Assembly (NCBI RefSeq): GCF_900167135.1 | Contig: NZ_FUWZ01000006.1 | Span: forward strand, 1 to 64,000 | Direction: 5' to 3' | DNA: 64,000 nucleotides | Source of the DNA: Chitinophaga eiseniae | Lineage (GTDB): Bacteria > Bacteroidota > Bacteroidia > Chitinophagales > Chitinophagaceae | In this document: one piece after another, positions 46,406-54,939 of the stretch | Layout: each line of letters opens with the position of its first letter | Numbering within the stretch: position 1 is the stretch's first letter | Translations under genes and position numbers: made by a program | The notes under the pieces: model-generated | Database searches by the model: none | What the model was told of the DNA's origin: nothing | Seen by the model: only the letters and a program-made list of their open reading frames with translations

Positions 46406-46768
46406 TTACGCCAGGTGAAGCAATAACAGGGCCGCCAGTGCGGGCAGTGCCTGTACCAGGAAGATCTTTTTCTCGGCTGTCAGCGCACCGTAAATACCGG
46501 CTACCGCCACGCAGCCGAGAAAAAAGACCGCCGTATGCCGTGCCCATTCCGGATCTGAAATGAGCAATGACCAACACAATCCTGCCGCCAGAAAGCCGTT
46601 GTACAGGCCCTGGTTGGCAGCGAGTGGTTTGGTGGCAGGGAATAGTGCTTTGGGGAATTTCTGGAAGATTTTAGGCCCTTTGGTGGTCCAGGCAAACATT
46701 TCGAACCACATGATGTAGAGGTGTTCCAGCATGACGAATGCGATCAGGAACTTGGCCAGTATTAGCAT
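46406..46768 (-). CDS. DUF1304 family membrane protein
   Basis: The 120-residue protein has four likely membrane helices and the DUF1304 features: EHLYIMWFEMFAWTTKGPKI near the start, LAANQGLYNGFLAAGLCWSL in the middle, and VAVAGIYGALTAEKK. The function of this family is unknown. It is followed after 11 bases by the 135-residue gene in the same direction. Confidence 0.9.
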   Translation of the reverse strand: MLILAKFLIAFVMLEHLYIMWFEMFAWTTKGPKIFQKFPKALFPATKPLAANQGLYNGFLAAGLCWSLLISDPEWARHTAVFFLGCVAVAGIYGALTAEKKIFLVQALPALAALLLLHLA

Positions 46769-46881
46769 AACCTTGAATTTGATGGTTATGCTAAATATAA
46801 GAAGAATTATGACGAATTGCGGATGACGAAAGCGAATTTTGAGCTGAGAATCTCATTCACCTTCCGCCATCCCTCAATTCT

Positions 46882-47205
46882 CTAGAAGTTATTTTCTTCA
46901 GTGGTCGCATTATTCTTCTTTTTACCGCGGTTAGTGCCACCTTTTCTGCCTATTGCCGCCATGTGTTCGCGGTTGCGGCTAACAGCCTCGCCACCTTTTT
47001 TACCGGCCGCACGAGCTTCTTCGGAGGTAAACTTGTGTGCAACGCCCTGTTGATGGGCTGCTCTGCCGCCTTCCCTCGAAATAGCACGTTGTTGTTCAGG
47101 GTCCATGGATGCAAATCCCCGTTTACTGTGTTTGGGTTTGTCTGTAGGACTCTTCTCGTGGTTCTCGGCACTCGGTGCGAGTTGTTGATACCTGATGTGT
47201 TCCAT
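46882..47205 (-). CDS. KGG-repeat general stress protein
   Basis: The 107-residue hydrophilic protein contains repeats of the stress-induced KGG type: KRGFASMDPEQQRAISREGG, FTSEEARAAGKKGGEAVSRN and MAAIGRKGGTNRGKK. Relatives such as YciG and GsiB accumulate under stress. The ATG at 47205 is preferred to a longer frame from 47343. It is divergent from the histone-H1-like gene, with 268 bases between them. Confidence 0.88.
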   Translation of the reverse strand: MEHIRYQQLAPSAENHEKSPTDKPKHSKRGFASMDPEQQRAISREGGRAAHQQGVAHKFTSEEARAAGKKGGEAVSRNREHMAAIGRKGGTNRGKKKNNATTEENNF

Positions 47206-47392
47206 AATCCTGGATTTTAATAGTTTAGTGAACAATATTGCGTAGAAGTCGATCAATATACATGCCACCGCCCGAATGGCCGTGTACAGGGGATTTTCGG
47301 TTTGCGTCCACCTGTTGATGGGGCAATTCGTTCCACAATGCATAGAATTTTTAACACAGTTTCAGCCCTGTTTCCCCATATTTCCGACCGAT

Positions 47393-47422
47393 TTTGCCTG
47401 CTGTCAGCTGGCGTGTAATTTG
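47393..47422 (+). promoter_or_regulatory. Candidate promoter of the basic DNA-binding protein gene
   Basis: TTTG at 47393-47396 and TAATTTG at 47416-47422 are 19 bp apart, close to the Bacteroidota TTTG-N19-TAnnTTTG promoter but one base short in the -7 box. The ATG is 51 bases downstream. Confidence 0.4.
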
Positions 47423-47473
47423 TTTTCCATACACCTGTTACTTCTTTTTTTAACCCATTTAAATCTTCAAATC

Positions 47474-47911
47474 ATGGCAAAGTATTCCAGGAAGTCTCAG
47501 GAGAAGGTGGAAAAAACCATGCATGAGATGCACGAAGGCAAACTAAAAAGTGGCCGTAGCGGTAGAAAAGTAACGAACCCCAAACAAGCTATCGCCATCG
47601 GATTGTCTGAAGCAAGAAAAGAAGGGGCGAAAGTCCCGAAGAAAGCGGCAGCAAAAAAAACAACTTCCAAAAAAACGGCCGCTAAAAAATCGGCGCCGAA
47701 AAAATCAGCCGCCAAAAAAACGACGGCGAAAAAAACGACGGCAAAACGCGCTACTGCTAAGAAGGCAACTGCCAAAAAGACAACTGCCAAAAGAGCAACC
47801 GCGGCAAAAAAGACGACCCATCGTAAAACATCTGTTAAAAAATCCACCGCCAAAAAAGGCGCTGCCGCCCGCAAGAAAACTACCGGACGCCGCGCCATGG
47901 CTACTGCCTGA
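47474..47911 (+). CDS. DUF6496 protein with histone-H1-like Lys/Ala tail
   Basis: The 145-residue protein begins with a conserved domain (KYSRKSQEKVEKTMHEMHEG, KVTNPKQAIAIGLSEARKEG) followed by about 90 residues made almost only of Lys, Ala, Thr, Ser and Arg in AAKKTT-type repeats. Such tails resemble eukaryotic histone H1 and bacterial HU-like C-terminal tails and should bind DNA without sequence specificity. The ATG at 47474 is chosen because the conserved domain begins there. It is divergent from a KGG stress gene, and both may be stress or stationary-phase proteins. Repeat number in the tail may vary between strains. Confidence 0.85.
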   Translation: MAKYSRKSQEKVEKTMHEMHEGKLKSGRSGRKVTNPKQAIAIGLSEARKEGAKVPKKAAAKKTTSKKTAAKKSAPKKSAAKKTTAKKTTAKRATAKKATAKKTTAKRATAAKKTTHRKTSVKKSTAKKGAAARKKTTGRRAMATA

Positions 47912-47948
47912 AACAGACCGTTTTATCCTTCCATTTATATACAAAAAA

Positions 47949-47980
47949 AGACCGGTAACCGCGTGTCACCGGTCTTTTTT
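47949..47980 (+). terminator. Rho-independent terminator
   Basis: AGACCGGT and ACCGGTCT form a perfect 8-bp stem with an 11-nt loop and a following T run. It lies 37 bases after the basic protein gene. Confidence 0.85.
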
Positions 47981-48028
47981 ATGTGGCACAGGCCTTGCAG
48001 TTTTAATAGTGGATCAAAACCAGTTTGT

Positions 48029-48289
48029 ATGGAAAAACATAGTATAACGGTGATGATTAAAGGAAAACCATACGGCCTGACCATTAGCATCAACAGGGTC
48101 GCTTATGAAACGATTTATGAAGTGATCCCCGATGTCCGCGAACATGTGCTGGACGATTTTCAACCCCATTCCCAAACCTTTATGATCGATCACACAGACA
48201 CCCCGGAAGTGAATCTGCGTATTGTGGAAAGTGAACAAATTGCCCGCATCATCTGGACGGAAATACTCAATAAAATGGAAGATCTGTAA
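48029..48289 (+). CDS. 86-residue hypothetical protein
   Basis: A small soluble protein beginning MEKHSITVMIKGKPYGLTIS with VAYETIYEVIPDVREHVLDD and ending in a helix (SEQIARIIWTEILNKMEDL). No family is recognised. The ATG at 48029 follows the terminator of the preceding gene, so it has its own promoter. It precedes the MscS gene by 72 bases in the same direction. Confidence 0.6.
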   Translation: MEKHSITVMIKGKPYGLTISINRVAYETIYEVIPDVREHVLDDFQPHSQTFMIDHTDTPEVNLRIVESEQIARIIWTEILNKMEDL

Positions 48290-48361
48290 GTCTCCTCTCA
48301 TGATCCCCTTTTTTTAGCCGCACGCCTTTTGTACTTTTGCGGAAAAGCGTGTGGGATCATT

Positions 48362-49249
48362 ATGATGATGGTAACCGATAAAACCTATAAAAACACCAAC
48401 CGCCGGGAGCGGATCATATTTGTTGTTAAACTGCTGATCTACTCCGGCATCGTATACTTCAACCTCGAACATCCGGCATTTTATGACAACTTTCCATGGT
48501 TGTTTAAAGTCACCAATGCCCTGTCCTTTTTCCTGGGCGCCAATATCCTCATTTCCGTTGCGTGGCTCGTGATCCTCTCCTGGTATACCCGCCGCCACCG
48601 TACAAAGCCACTGGAGAAAGATAACTTCATATTGGGGATTAACCGCATCACCTCTGTGTTAAATACCCTCTTTTTCCTGCTGGCCATCCCCATCTTTTTC
48701 GGGAAAGACCTGATGCAGCTCATCACCAGTATCACCATCGTGGCGGCTGCCATCGCCCTGCTGACAAAAGACTATATTTCCAATATGATCAACGGGTTGA
48801 TCGTCATGTTTTCCGATCAGCTCTCGCTGGGCGACCAGGTCAGGATAGGAGAGTTCAGGGGAAGGATCATGGATATCACCCTGATCAACCTGGTGCTGCA
48901 GAATGATGACGACGATATCGTCATTATTCCTAACTCTGTGGTGTTTACCAGCATTATCGTGAACCAGTCCAAACAAAACATCAAAAAACTGACGCTCGAA
49001 TTTGAGCTGGACCATAAACACAAGTTCACCCTGGAAGAGCTGGACGCGCGCTTACGCAGATCTATTGAAGCTTACGAACGCTACTACCGCGAGGAAAGCT
49101 TCTCCCTCAAAACCCTCGAGATCAAAAAAGATTTTGTACAGTTCAAACTGCAGCTGCTGGTGCCGCACCCCGACAAAGAAAAAGAGCGCCTCATTAAACG
49201 GGCGCTCAATACGGAAATCATCGCTATTGCAGAAGGTGGCAAAGGTTAA
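48362..49249 (+). CDS. MscS-family mechanosensitive channel
   Basis: The 295-residue protein has membrane helices near residues 20-35, 52-75, 95-115 and 118-140, the last being the pore-lining helix (SITIVAAAIALLTKDYISNM). The beta domain follows (LSLGDQVRIGEFRGRIMDIT, VIIPNSVVFTSIIVNQS). It should relieve hypo-osmotic pressure at the inner membrane. The first ATG of a run of three at 48362 is chosen; a TTG at 48329 is less likely. Its stop overlaps the end of the convergent decarboxylase gene by 4 bases. Confidence 0.88.
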   Translation: MMMVTDKTYKNTNRRERIIFVVKLLIYSGIVYFNLEHPAFYDNFPWLFKVTNALSFFLGANILISVAWLVILSWYTRRHRTKPLEKDNFILGINRITSVLNTLFFLLAIPIFFGKDLMQLITSITIVAAAIALLTKDYISNMINGLIVMFSDQLSLGDQVRIGEFRGRIMDITLINLVLQNDDDDIVIIPNSVVFTSIIVNQSKQNIKKLTLEFELDHKHKFTLEELDARLRRSIEAYERYYREESFSLKTLEIKKDFVQFKLQLLVPHPDKEKERLIKRALNTEIIAIAEGGKG

Positions 49250-50376
49250 ACCAGCACCGAAGCAGCAGTCATCTCTGCCAGCAAGGCGTCTACCTGTGAC
49301 GTTTCCACATTTGGCATACAGATAATATGCGACCAGCCGTTTTCGCAGGCCAGCTGCCATTTCCGGCGGATATTTCCGGGCGGCTCCGGAAATACCACCG
49401 TGATGGAATCGGGGTTGCGCCAGGCGTTGATACCGTTTTCCCTGAATCGGTCAACTGCATACGCGGCTACGGACAGGCTGTGCCGGGCCCTTTTCTCAAG
49501 GCCGGCCAGGCCCAGGCTTTTCAGCGCGTACCATAGAAACAACGGACTGTGGCCGTTTCTTGAACCGGTGATGGTGGTATCCATACTGCCGATGTAGGCA
49601 ACAGAACGGGCAATCCTGTCACGGTAAGACTTTTTGGCCACCACGACGCCGCAGGGGATAGGGGAGCCTATAAATTTATGTCCGCTGATGGCGATGCTGT
49701 CTGCCCCGTCAGCGAAGTCAAAAGCAGGCCTCGGGTCTAAAAAAGCGCAATAACTGCCGGACAGCGCACCGTCAGCATGGATGTAATGATGCCGGATGGC
49801 CAGTCGTTTCAGTATATCTTTAATACGCCCTATATCGTCCCGCGCTTCGGTCATGGTAGAGCCAATGTTGGCCAGCATGATCACAGGCATATGCCGGTTC
49901 ATGCCCATCGTCTGCTCCAGGTCATCATAGTCAATTTCCCCGTTGGGCAACGTCCGGATCATAATGCTGGGCATGTTCAACAGGTGCAGGTTCTTCTGTA
50001 CGCTGTAGTGGGTAGCCTCGGAATAATAGACCATCGCTTTGGGATACAGCTCCCGCGCCAGGTACAGCCCGTAGAGATTGCCCTCCGAACCGCCGTTGGT
50101 CACGTACCCCCACCAGTCGTTGGCCGGGGCACGGAACAGCCGGGCAAAAAACTCCACCACATATTTTTCCATCTCCCGGGAACCAACGGTATAGGTAGCA
50201 TCCACAAAGGGATCTCCCAGGTTGTTAAGCGGATATTGTAAAAAAGGGAAAAGCGGACTGTAGTCAAAATCTTTGGATACCGGGTATCCGAGGAAATGCC
50301 GGGTGTGGTCCTGTACTTCGGTCAGCAAACGGTCCAGCATGGCCGCATCAGCGGCAGGTAACGGGTGATCTTTCAT
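49246..50376 (-). CDS. PLP-dependent histidine decarboxylase-like enzyme
   Basis: The 376-residue protein belongs to the group II PLP decarboxylases. It has WWGYVTNGGSEGNLYGLYLA for phosphate binding, HYIHADGALSGSY with the PLP-contacting Asp, and the PLP lysine Lys234 in AISGHKFIGSPIPCGVVV. The length and the SGHKFIGSP.PCGVV sequence are those of bacterial PLP-type histidine decarboxylases, which make histamine. A serine or other amino-acid decarboxylase is possible. The ATG at 50376 is preferred to a TTG at 50385. It is divergent from an Lrp/AsnC regulator, a likely controller. Confidence 0.82.
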   Translation of the reverse strand: MKDHPLPAADAAMLDRLLTEVQDHTRHFLGYPVSKDFDYSPLFPFLQYPLNNLGDPFVDATYTVGSREMEKYVVEFFARLFRAPANDWWGYVTNGGSEGNLYGLYLARELYPKAMVYYSEATHYSVQKNLHLLNMPSIMIRTLPNGEIDYDDLEQTMGMNRHMPVIMLANIGSTMTEARDDIGRIKDILKRLAIRHHYIHADGALSGSYCAFLDPRPAFDFADGADSIAISGHKFIGSPIPCGVVVAKKSYRDRIARSVAYIGSMDTTITGSRNGHSPLFLWYALKSLGLAGLEKRARHSLSVAAYAVDRFRENGINAWRNPDSITVVFPEPPGNIRRKWQLACENGWSHIICMPNVETSQVDALLAEMTAASVLV

Positions 50377-50542
50377 AATCGGCAATTACAGGTGTATGAT
50401 GCTGCGAAGCTATGCAAATGCCATTGAATTTAACTGTCGTTGTAGTAAAGTTGGAAAATATATACTATTTTCGATTTTTTTGTAGTTTAATTGAACTAAA
50501 AGCTCCTGCCAGCGCCCGCTTTTTCAGATAAAATTTTCTGTC

Positions 50543-51007
50543 ATGGACACACTCGATAAAACAGACCGCCGCATCCTGGAAGTGCTCCAGGAAAACGCCC
50601 GCCTCAATACCAAAGAGATAGCGCACCGTATAGGCCTGAGCGTTACCCCAACCTACGAACGGCTGAAGAAAATAGAGAAAATGGGTGTTATCAGGAATTA
50701 CGTCACCCTGTTGCATCCGGAGAAAATCGGTAAAACACTGATGGCGTTCTGCAGTGTCACCCTGCAGCTGCACTCGCAGCCACTGTTGAAAAAATTTGAA
50801 GCGGCCATCGGCCGGATGGAAGAAGTGATGGAATGTTACCACGTAGCCGGTACATTCGACTATATGCTGAAAGTAGTGGTGGACGATATGCGCAGCTACC
50901 AGCAGTTTCTGACCAATAAACTGGCGGCCATCGAAAACATTGCACAGGTGCACAGTTCCTTCGTAATGACGGAGATCAAACATACAACGGCCTTCGGCCT
51001 GGTGTAA
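50543..51007 (+). CDS. Lrp/AsnC-family transcriptional regulator
   Basis: The 154-residue protein has the N-terminal helix-turn-helix of the family (LDKTDRRILEVLQENARLNT, then IGLSVTPTYERLKKIEKMGV) and the C-terminal RAM effector domain (CYHVAGTFDYMLKVVVDDM). It should bind an amino acid and regulate nearby genes. It is divergent from the histidine decarboxylase-like gene with 166 bases between, which contain an imperfect palindrome AGTTTAATTGAACT at 50483-50496. Its stop codon abuts that of the convergent kinase gene. Confidence 0.92.
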   Translation: MDTLDKTDRRILEVLQENARLNTKEIAHRIGLSVTPTYERLKKIEKMGVIRNYVTLLHPEKIGKTLMAFCSVTLQLHSQPLLKKFEAAIGRMEEVMECYHVAGTFDYMLKVVVDDMRSYQQFLTNKLAAIENIAQVHSSFVMTEIKHTTAFGLV

Positions 51008-53029
51008 CTACCGCCGCAGCACGCTCATGCCGCTGACAGGATTGTCCTGTAATACAACCGTATAACCGCGGGCGTTAATATCCTGTTCATCGGAAAGGGG
51101 AACGGTGAAAATGAAACAACTGCCTTCACCGGGTTTGCTTTCAAACCAGATGTGGCCATGGTTGCGCTCCACAAAGTCCTTGGACAGGTGCAGTCCGAGC
51201 CCGCAACCCTTTTCGTTCCGGGTGCCGGTGGTGGAGTAATAGATATTGGAGAAAATACGATGCTGATCTTCTGTAGGGATACCGGTACCGTTATCTTTTA
51301 CGGACACCCGCGCTTCTCCCTTTTCCAGCTGCGCCAGGAGCACAATTTCTCCACCGCCGGGCGTAAACTTGATGGCGTTGTTGATCAGGTTACGCAGCAC
51401 CAGCCGGATCATATCGGGATCGGCATACACCAGGATAGCACCTTTCAGCTCGTGGGTGAGCTTCACGTCTTTCTGCCTGGCCATGGTCTGCAACAGCTCA
51501 AACTCCTGGTTGAGCAGCAGTGTGAGGTCGAAATCATCTGCTTTTACACTGATGCCTTTCATCTGGTTGCTGGCCCACTGCAGCATGTTATCCATCATAT
51601 AGGCGGTGTTTTTTACGTCGCGCCACAGTTCATCGGTATAGAAGCTGAACTGCCGGGCATCGATCTTATCATCTTTCAGCAGGAACAGCAGCCCTTCCAG
51701 GATGGCCAGCGGAGACCGCAGGTCGTGGGAGATCACGGAGAAAATTTTATCCTTTACCTGGTTGAGATTTTCCAGGGTGGCGTTCTGTTCCAGGATGATA
51801 CGGTTTTGCAGGGACACTTCCTGGTTTTTGCTGTTCAGCTGCTGGTACAGTTCCTGCTGATGTTTGTATAACCGGTATACCATGGCCGTGATCAGCAGCA
51901 GTGCGAGGAACAGGGCGGCGCCGGACAGTACCAGCACACGCTGCTGCTGGATGGTGGCCAGATGCAGCTGTTGTTCCTTTTTGAGCATCACATTTTCCCG
52001 CTGTTTTTTCTCTGCTTCGTATTTGGTGGCGGAGCGGTTGATCTGACGGCTCTTCTCGATGTTGAAGTAATCGATGTTGCGTTCACTGAAAGCCTGGTAG
52101 TGTTTCAGGGCCGAGGCATAGTCATGCCGCGCAGAGTCCAGCTTGGAGCGGATCTTATAGTAGATCATCTCGTTTTTGAAGTTGCCCAGCTTTTCATTGA
52201 TGGCCCTGGCGGTATCCAGGTTTTTTTCCGCACTTTTCAGATCTCCCAGTATGGTCTGCACCTCCGCCAGGTTCAGGCTGGCTTTGGTGATACCGGGCTG
52301 GTTGTCGGTGTCCTTGTAATACCGGGCCGACAGCTGATGGTAGCGCAGGGCGGTCTCATACCGGTGCTCCAGCATGGCTACAATGCCCATGTTCTCATAG
52401 GTGTAGGCCAGACCGCGCTCATCGCGCAGTGATATTTTAAGCTTCTCGGACCTGGTTAAATACAGTAAGGCGGAATCGGTTTGTTTCAGGGCTATATAGG
52501 CAGAGCCTATATTATTAAGGGTTTTGCTGATTTCGGGGATTTCGTTGAGTTGTTCTTTTATCTGGAGGGATTTCTGCAGATAAATCAATGCGTCCCTGGG
52601 ACTGTTCTGCTCCGTGAAAATGTTGCCCACATCATTGTTCAGAATGCCGAGGGTGCGTGGTTCTCCCTCCGCCTCCGCCAGTTTCAGGGCAGTCAGCGTA
52701 AGCTGCAGTTGTTTGTCCAGGTTGCCTTTGGTGTTTTCCACGAGGGCGAGGTTGCGGGTAGCCCATATCTTCCCCTTCACATATCCCAGCTCATTGCTGA
52801 TATTCAGGGCTTCTTCACCCATACGCGCTGCAATGCCCGCATCTTTGGTAAAGTATAGGCGTGATAGTTTGTTCAGCAGGTCCACCCTGATAGTGTCCCG
52901 CTGCGTATGTGCATTAAGGTTGAGCTGCAGGCTGTCGATTCCGCTTTGTTGCGCTCTGGTAGAAGGAGACAGCAGCAATAAACATAGTGGAATAAAAATA
53001 CATTTTTTCAAAGGTATGGCCGGCAGCAT
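51008..53029 (-). CDS. TPR-containing sensor histidine kinase
   Basis: The 673-residue protein has a signal peptide (CIFIPLCLLLLSPSTRAQ). A periplasmic TPR array spans about 60-330 (GILNNDVGNIFTEQNSPRDA, ALIYLQKSL, SKTLNNIGSAYIALKQTDSA). A coiled coil and a membrane helix at about 365-384 follow. The kinase core has H435 in FSVISHDLRSPLAILEG and an ATP-binding domain with NLINNAIKFTPGGG and GCGLGLHLSKDFVERNHG. It has the same architecture as the kinase at 23.3 kb but no response regulator gene beside it, so its partner is elsewhere. Confidence 0.92.
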   Translation of the reverse strand: MLPAIPLKKCIFIPLCLLLLSPSTRAQQSGIDSLQLNLNAHTQRDTIRVDLLNKLSRLYFTKDAGIAARMGEEALNISNELGYVKGKIWATRNLALVENTKGNLDKQLQLTLTALKLAEAEGEPRTLGILNNDVGNIFTEQNSPRDALIYLQKSLQIKEQLNEIPEISKTLNNIGSAYIALKQTDSALLYLTRSEKLKISLRDERGLAYTYENMGIVAMLEHRYETALRYHQLSARYYKDTDNQPGITKASLNLAEVQTILGDLKSAEKNLDTARAINEKLGNFKNEMIYYKIRSKLDSARHDYASALKHYQAFSERNIDYFNIEKSRQINRSATKYEAEKKQRENVMLKKEQQLHLATIQQQRVLVLSGAALFLALLLITAMVYRLYKHQQELYQQLNSKNQEVSLQNRIILEQNATLENLNQVKDKIFSVISHDLRSPLAILEGLLFLLKDDKIDARQFSFYTDELWRDVKNTAYMMDNMLQWASNQMKGISVKADDFDLTLLLNQEFELLQTMARQKDVKLTHELKGAILVYADPDMIRLVLRNLINNAIKFTPGGGEIVLLAQLEKGEARVSVKDNGTGIPTEDQHRIFSNIYYSTTGTRNEKGCGLGLHLSKDFVERNHGHIWFESKPGEGSCFIFTVPLSDEQDINARGYTVVLQDNPVSGMSVLRR

Positions 53030-53166
53030 AAGGTATTGTTGTTGGCTGTGACATAGTAGAGCGATTCGGGGACGTACGCTTTAATTATGCCATAAAAGTA
53101 AAGATAAAGCCGGACGATTCAAAAGAACCGGCAATAAATTGTGGCGCAGGACGTGTGATTTTTGTG

Positions 53167-53274
53167 TTATGCTCCCTGAAATCCGAATACAGTTGTATCT
53201 TTCAGGGCAGCAGCCGTACTACCGGTGACGGATAAACTTGTCGAGCCGGCCAGGCCGCTTAAAATCTTAAACAT
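53167..53274 (-). CDS. Possible 35-residue small protein
   Basis: A leftward reading frame from an ATG at 53274 to a TAA at 53167 encodes a Gly/Ser/Thr/Ala-rich peptide (FKILSGLAGSTSLSVTGSTA, then ALKDTTVFGFQGA). It lies in a 257-bp intergenic space opposite no other gene, divergent from the SelW-like gene by 12 bases. No family or secretion signal is seen, so it may be chance. Confidence 0.25.
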   Translation of the reverse strand: MFKILSGLAGSTSLSVTGSTAAALKDTTVFGFQGA

Positions 53275-53286
53275 CAGTTCATTAAC

Positions 53287-53562
53287 ATGAAACCTGTCAT
53301 TACTATCGAATATTGCCCGAAGTGCGGCTGGCTCCTCCGCGCAGCTTATATGGCGCAGGAACTGCTCACCACTTTCACCGCTGAACTGGGAGGGGTTACC
53401 CTGAAGCCCAGCGAAACCGCCGGTACCTATACCATCTTTCTGAACGATCAGCAGGTTTTTGACCGGAAAGAGGCCGGGCATTTCCCGGAAATAAAATTCC
53501 TGAAGCAGCTGGTGCGGGACCTGGTAGCACCCGATAAACAACTGGGCCATTCCGACCGGTAG
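53287..53562 (+). CDS. SelW/Rdx-family thioredoxin-like protein
   Basis: The 91-residue protein has the Rdx fold pattern with the redox motif CPKCGW at 10-15 right after the first strand (VITIEYCPKCGWLLRAAYMA). GGVTLKPSETAGTYTIFLND and RKEAGHFPEIKFLKQLVRDL follow. Both Cys positions are encoded as Cys, so no selenocysteine is used. Bacterial members are probably small redox proteins of uncertain substrate. Confidence 0.9.
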   Translation: MKPVITIEYCPKCGWLLRAAYMAQELLTTFTAELGGVTLKPSETAGTYTIFLNDQQVFDRKEAGHFPEIKFLKQLVRDLVAPDKQLGHSDR

Positions 53563-53564
53563 CC

Positions 53565-53663
53565 AATCACGAATTACGAATTGAGCGCTGCCCGGTGGCG
53601 GGTCACTTTAGTAACCAGGATAATCGGGGGCACAATTCCTAATTCGTAATTCGTAATTGATTA
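53565..53663. repeat. Intergenic AT-rich inverted repeat
   Basis: The left arm (AATCACGAATTACGAATTG, 53565-53583) and the right arm (CAATTCCTAATTCGTAATTC and onward to 53663) share a perfect inverted core of CGAATTACGAATT around a GC-rich 50-bp centre. The tandem ATTCGTA units suggest a dispersed repeat element. It lies between the SelW-like gene and a surface-antigen barrel gene. Confidence 0.55.
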
Positions 53664-53677
53664 GTACATTTGCGCCC

Positions 53678-54856
53678 ATGTATAAAGCACTTACTATCAC
53701 GGCGTTGTTCGTTTCATTGGCCATCGGTACCCAGGCGCAGCAGGATACGCTTGCTAACGGTAATACCCCTCCCCGGGAAGACAGCCTTGCCTTCCGGAAG
53801 CGCAGCTTTTTCCCGCTGCCGGTACTGGGGTATTCCCAGGAGAAAGGACTGGAGATTGGCGCCGCCATGTTGTATTCTTTTTATACAGACAATAAAAATC
53901 CGGACATCACGACGCGTAACTCTACGCTCAACCTGATACCGGCCATTACCACCGAAAGTCAGTTTAAAATTGACCTGAAAGCCAACATCTGGACCCGGAG
54001 CAATACCTGGCATTACAAAGGCAACCTGCGGTATCATAACTTCCCGCTGTATTTTTTCGGGATCGGTAATGAAACCCGTCACGACGACCGCTCCCTGTTA
54101 AACAATACCCGCTATAAGGCTCAACTGGAGGCGGAACGCCGCATTACCGGCCACTTTTACGCCGGCGCTTCCCTGTTATATCAGAATGATGCTTATAGCA
54201 GTAAGGACGATAAAGGAATTTACAACACCATGTCGCTGACAGGGAAGGAGGGTGGCCATGTGACGTTTATCGGCCTCACGGGCATTTTCGATAACCGCGA
54301 TAACCAGAACTACACCCGCAAAGGTTGGTGGCTTCGGTTAAATGCGGCTTATGCGCCTGCCTTCATCAGCTCAGAACCGTTGTTCAAGCTGGAAGCACAG
54401 GGTTCCCACTTTATCTCCCTGTCGCCGAAAAGCACCATCGGCCTGAATGGTGTGTTTAATAGCCTCCAGGGTGATAAGCTGCCTTTTTACCTGCTGCCCG
54501 AAATGGGAAATGATAATATGATGCGCGGCTACTACACCGGCCGTTACCGCGATCAGAACTATCTGGCGGGACAGGCGGAATACCGTTACCTCATCGACCC
54601 TAAAATGCATATTAAAATATGGTTTGTGGACATCCGGCCTAAATTTGCGCTCGCCGCCTTTGCCGGTGCAGGCTCCGTGTTCAATAACCACAATTTTGCG
54701 CTCAATGGCTTTAAGCCCAGCTTCGGCGGAGGTATCCGTTACTTCTACGATGAAAATGCCAAACTCACAATTCGTATAGACTATGCCGTTGGTGAGCAGC
54801 GCAGTGGTGAAAGCAGGCAGAAAGGATTATACCTGTCCCTGGCGGAAGCTTTCTAA
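53678..54856 (+). CDS. Outer-membrane beta-barrel, BamA/TamA (D15) surface-antigen-like
   Basis: The 392-residue protein has a signal peptide (ALTITALFVSLAIGTQAQ). The barrel shows D15-type C-terminal segments: LLPEMGNDNMMRGYYTGRYR (cf. the RGY/RGF motif), DQNYLAGQAEYRYLI, FAGAGSVF, PSFGGGIRYFYD and IRIDYAVG, ending SLAEAF. There are no POTRA domains, so it is not BamA itself but one of the short barrels common in Bacteroidota. The ATG at 53678 places the signal peptide at the start. Confidence 0.85.
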   Translation: MYKALTITALFVSLAIGTQAQQDTLANGNTPPREDSLAFRKRSFFPLPVLGYSQEKGLEIGAAMLYSFYTDNKNPDITTRNSTLNLIPAITTESQFKIDLKANIWTRSNTWHYKGNLRYHNFPLYFFGIGNETRHDDRSLLNNTRYKAQLEAERRITGHFYAGASLLYQNDAYSSKDDKGIYNTMSLTGKEGGHVTFIGLTGIFDNRDNQNYTRKGWWLRLNAAYAPAFISSEPLFKLEAQGSHFISLSPKSTIGLNGVFNSLQGDKLPFYLLPEMGNDNMMRGYYTGRYRDQNYLAGQAEYRYLIDPKMHIKIWFVDIRPKFALAAFAGAGSVFNNHNFALNGFKPSFGGGIRYFYDENAKLTIRIDYAVGEQRSGESRQKGLYLSLAEAF

Positions 54857-54939
54857 ACAAGTTGGTGAGCTGATTGTTATTTGATAACAAATCGTTAACT
54901 TCCGATAACGACGAAACCATCTCACCAAAACCACTGTTT

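Noticed and set aside
47497..47898. Hydrophobic 133-codon frame opposite the basic protein gene
   Set aside because: It is the reverse reading of AAG/GCC-rich repeats, which always gives a Phe/Ala/Val-rich open frame.
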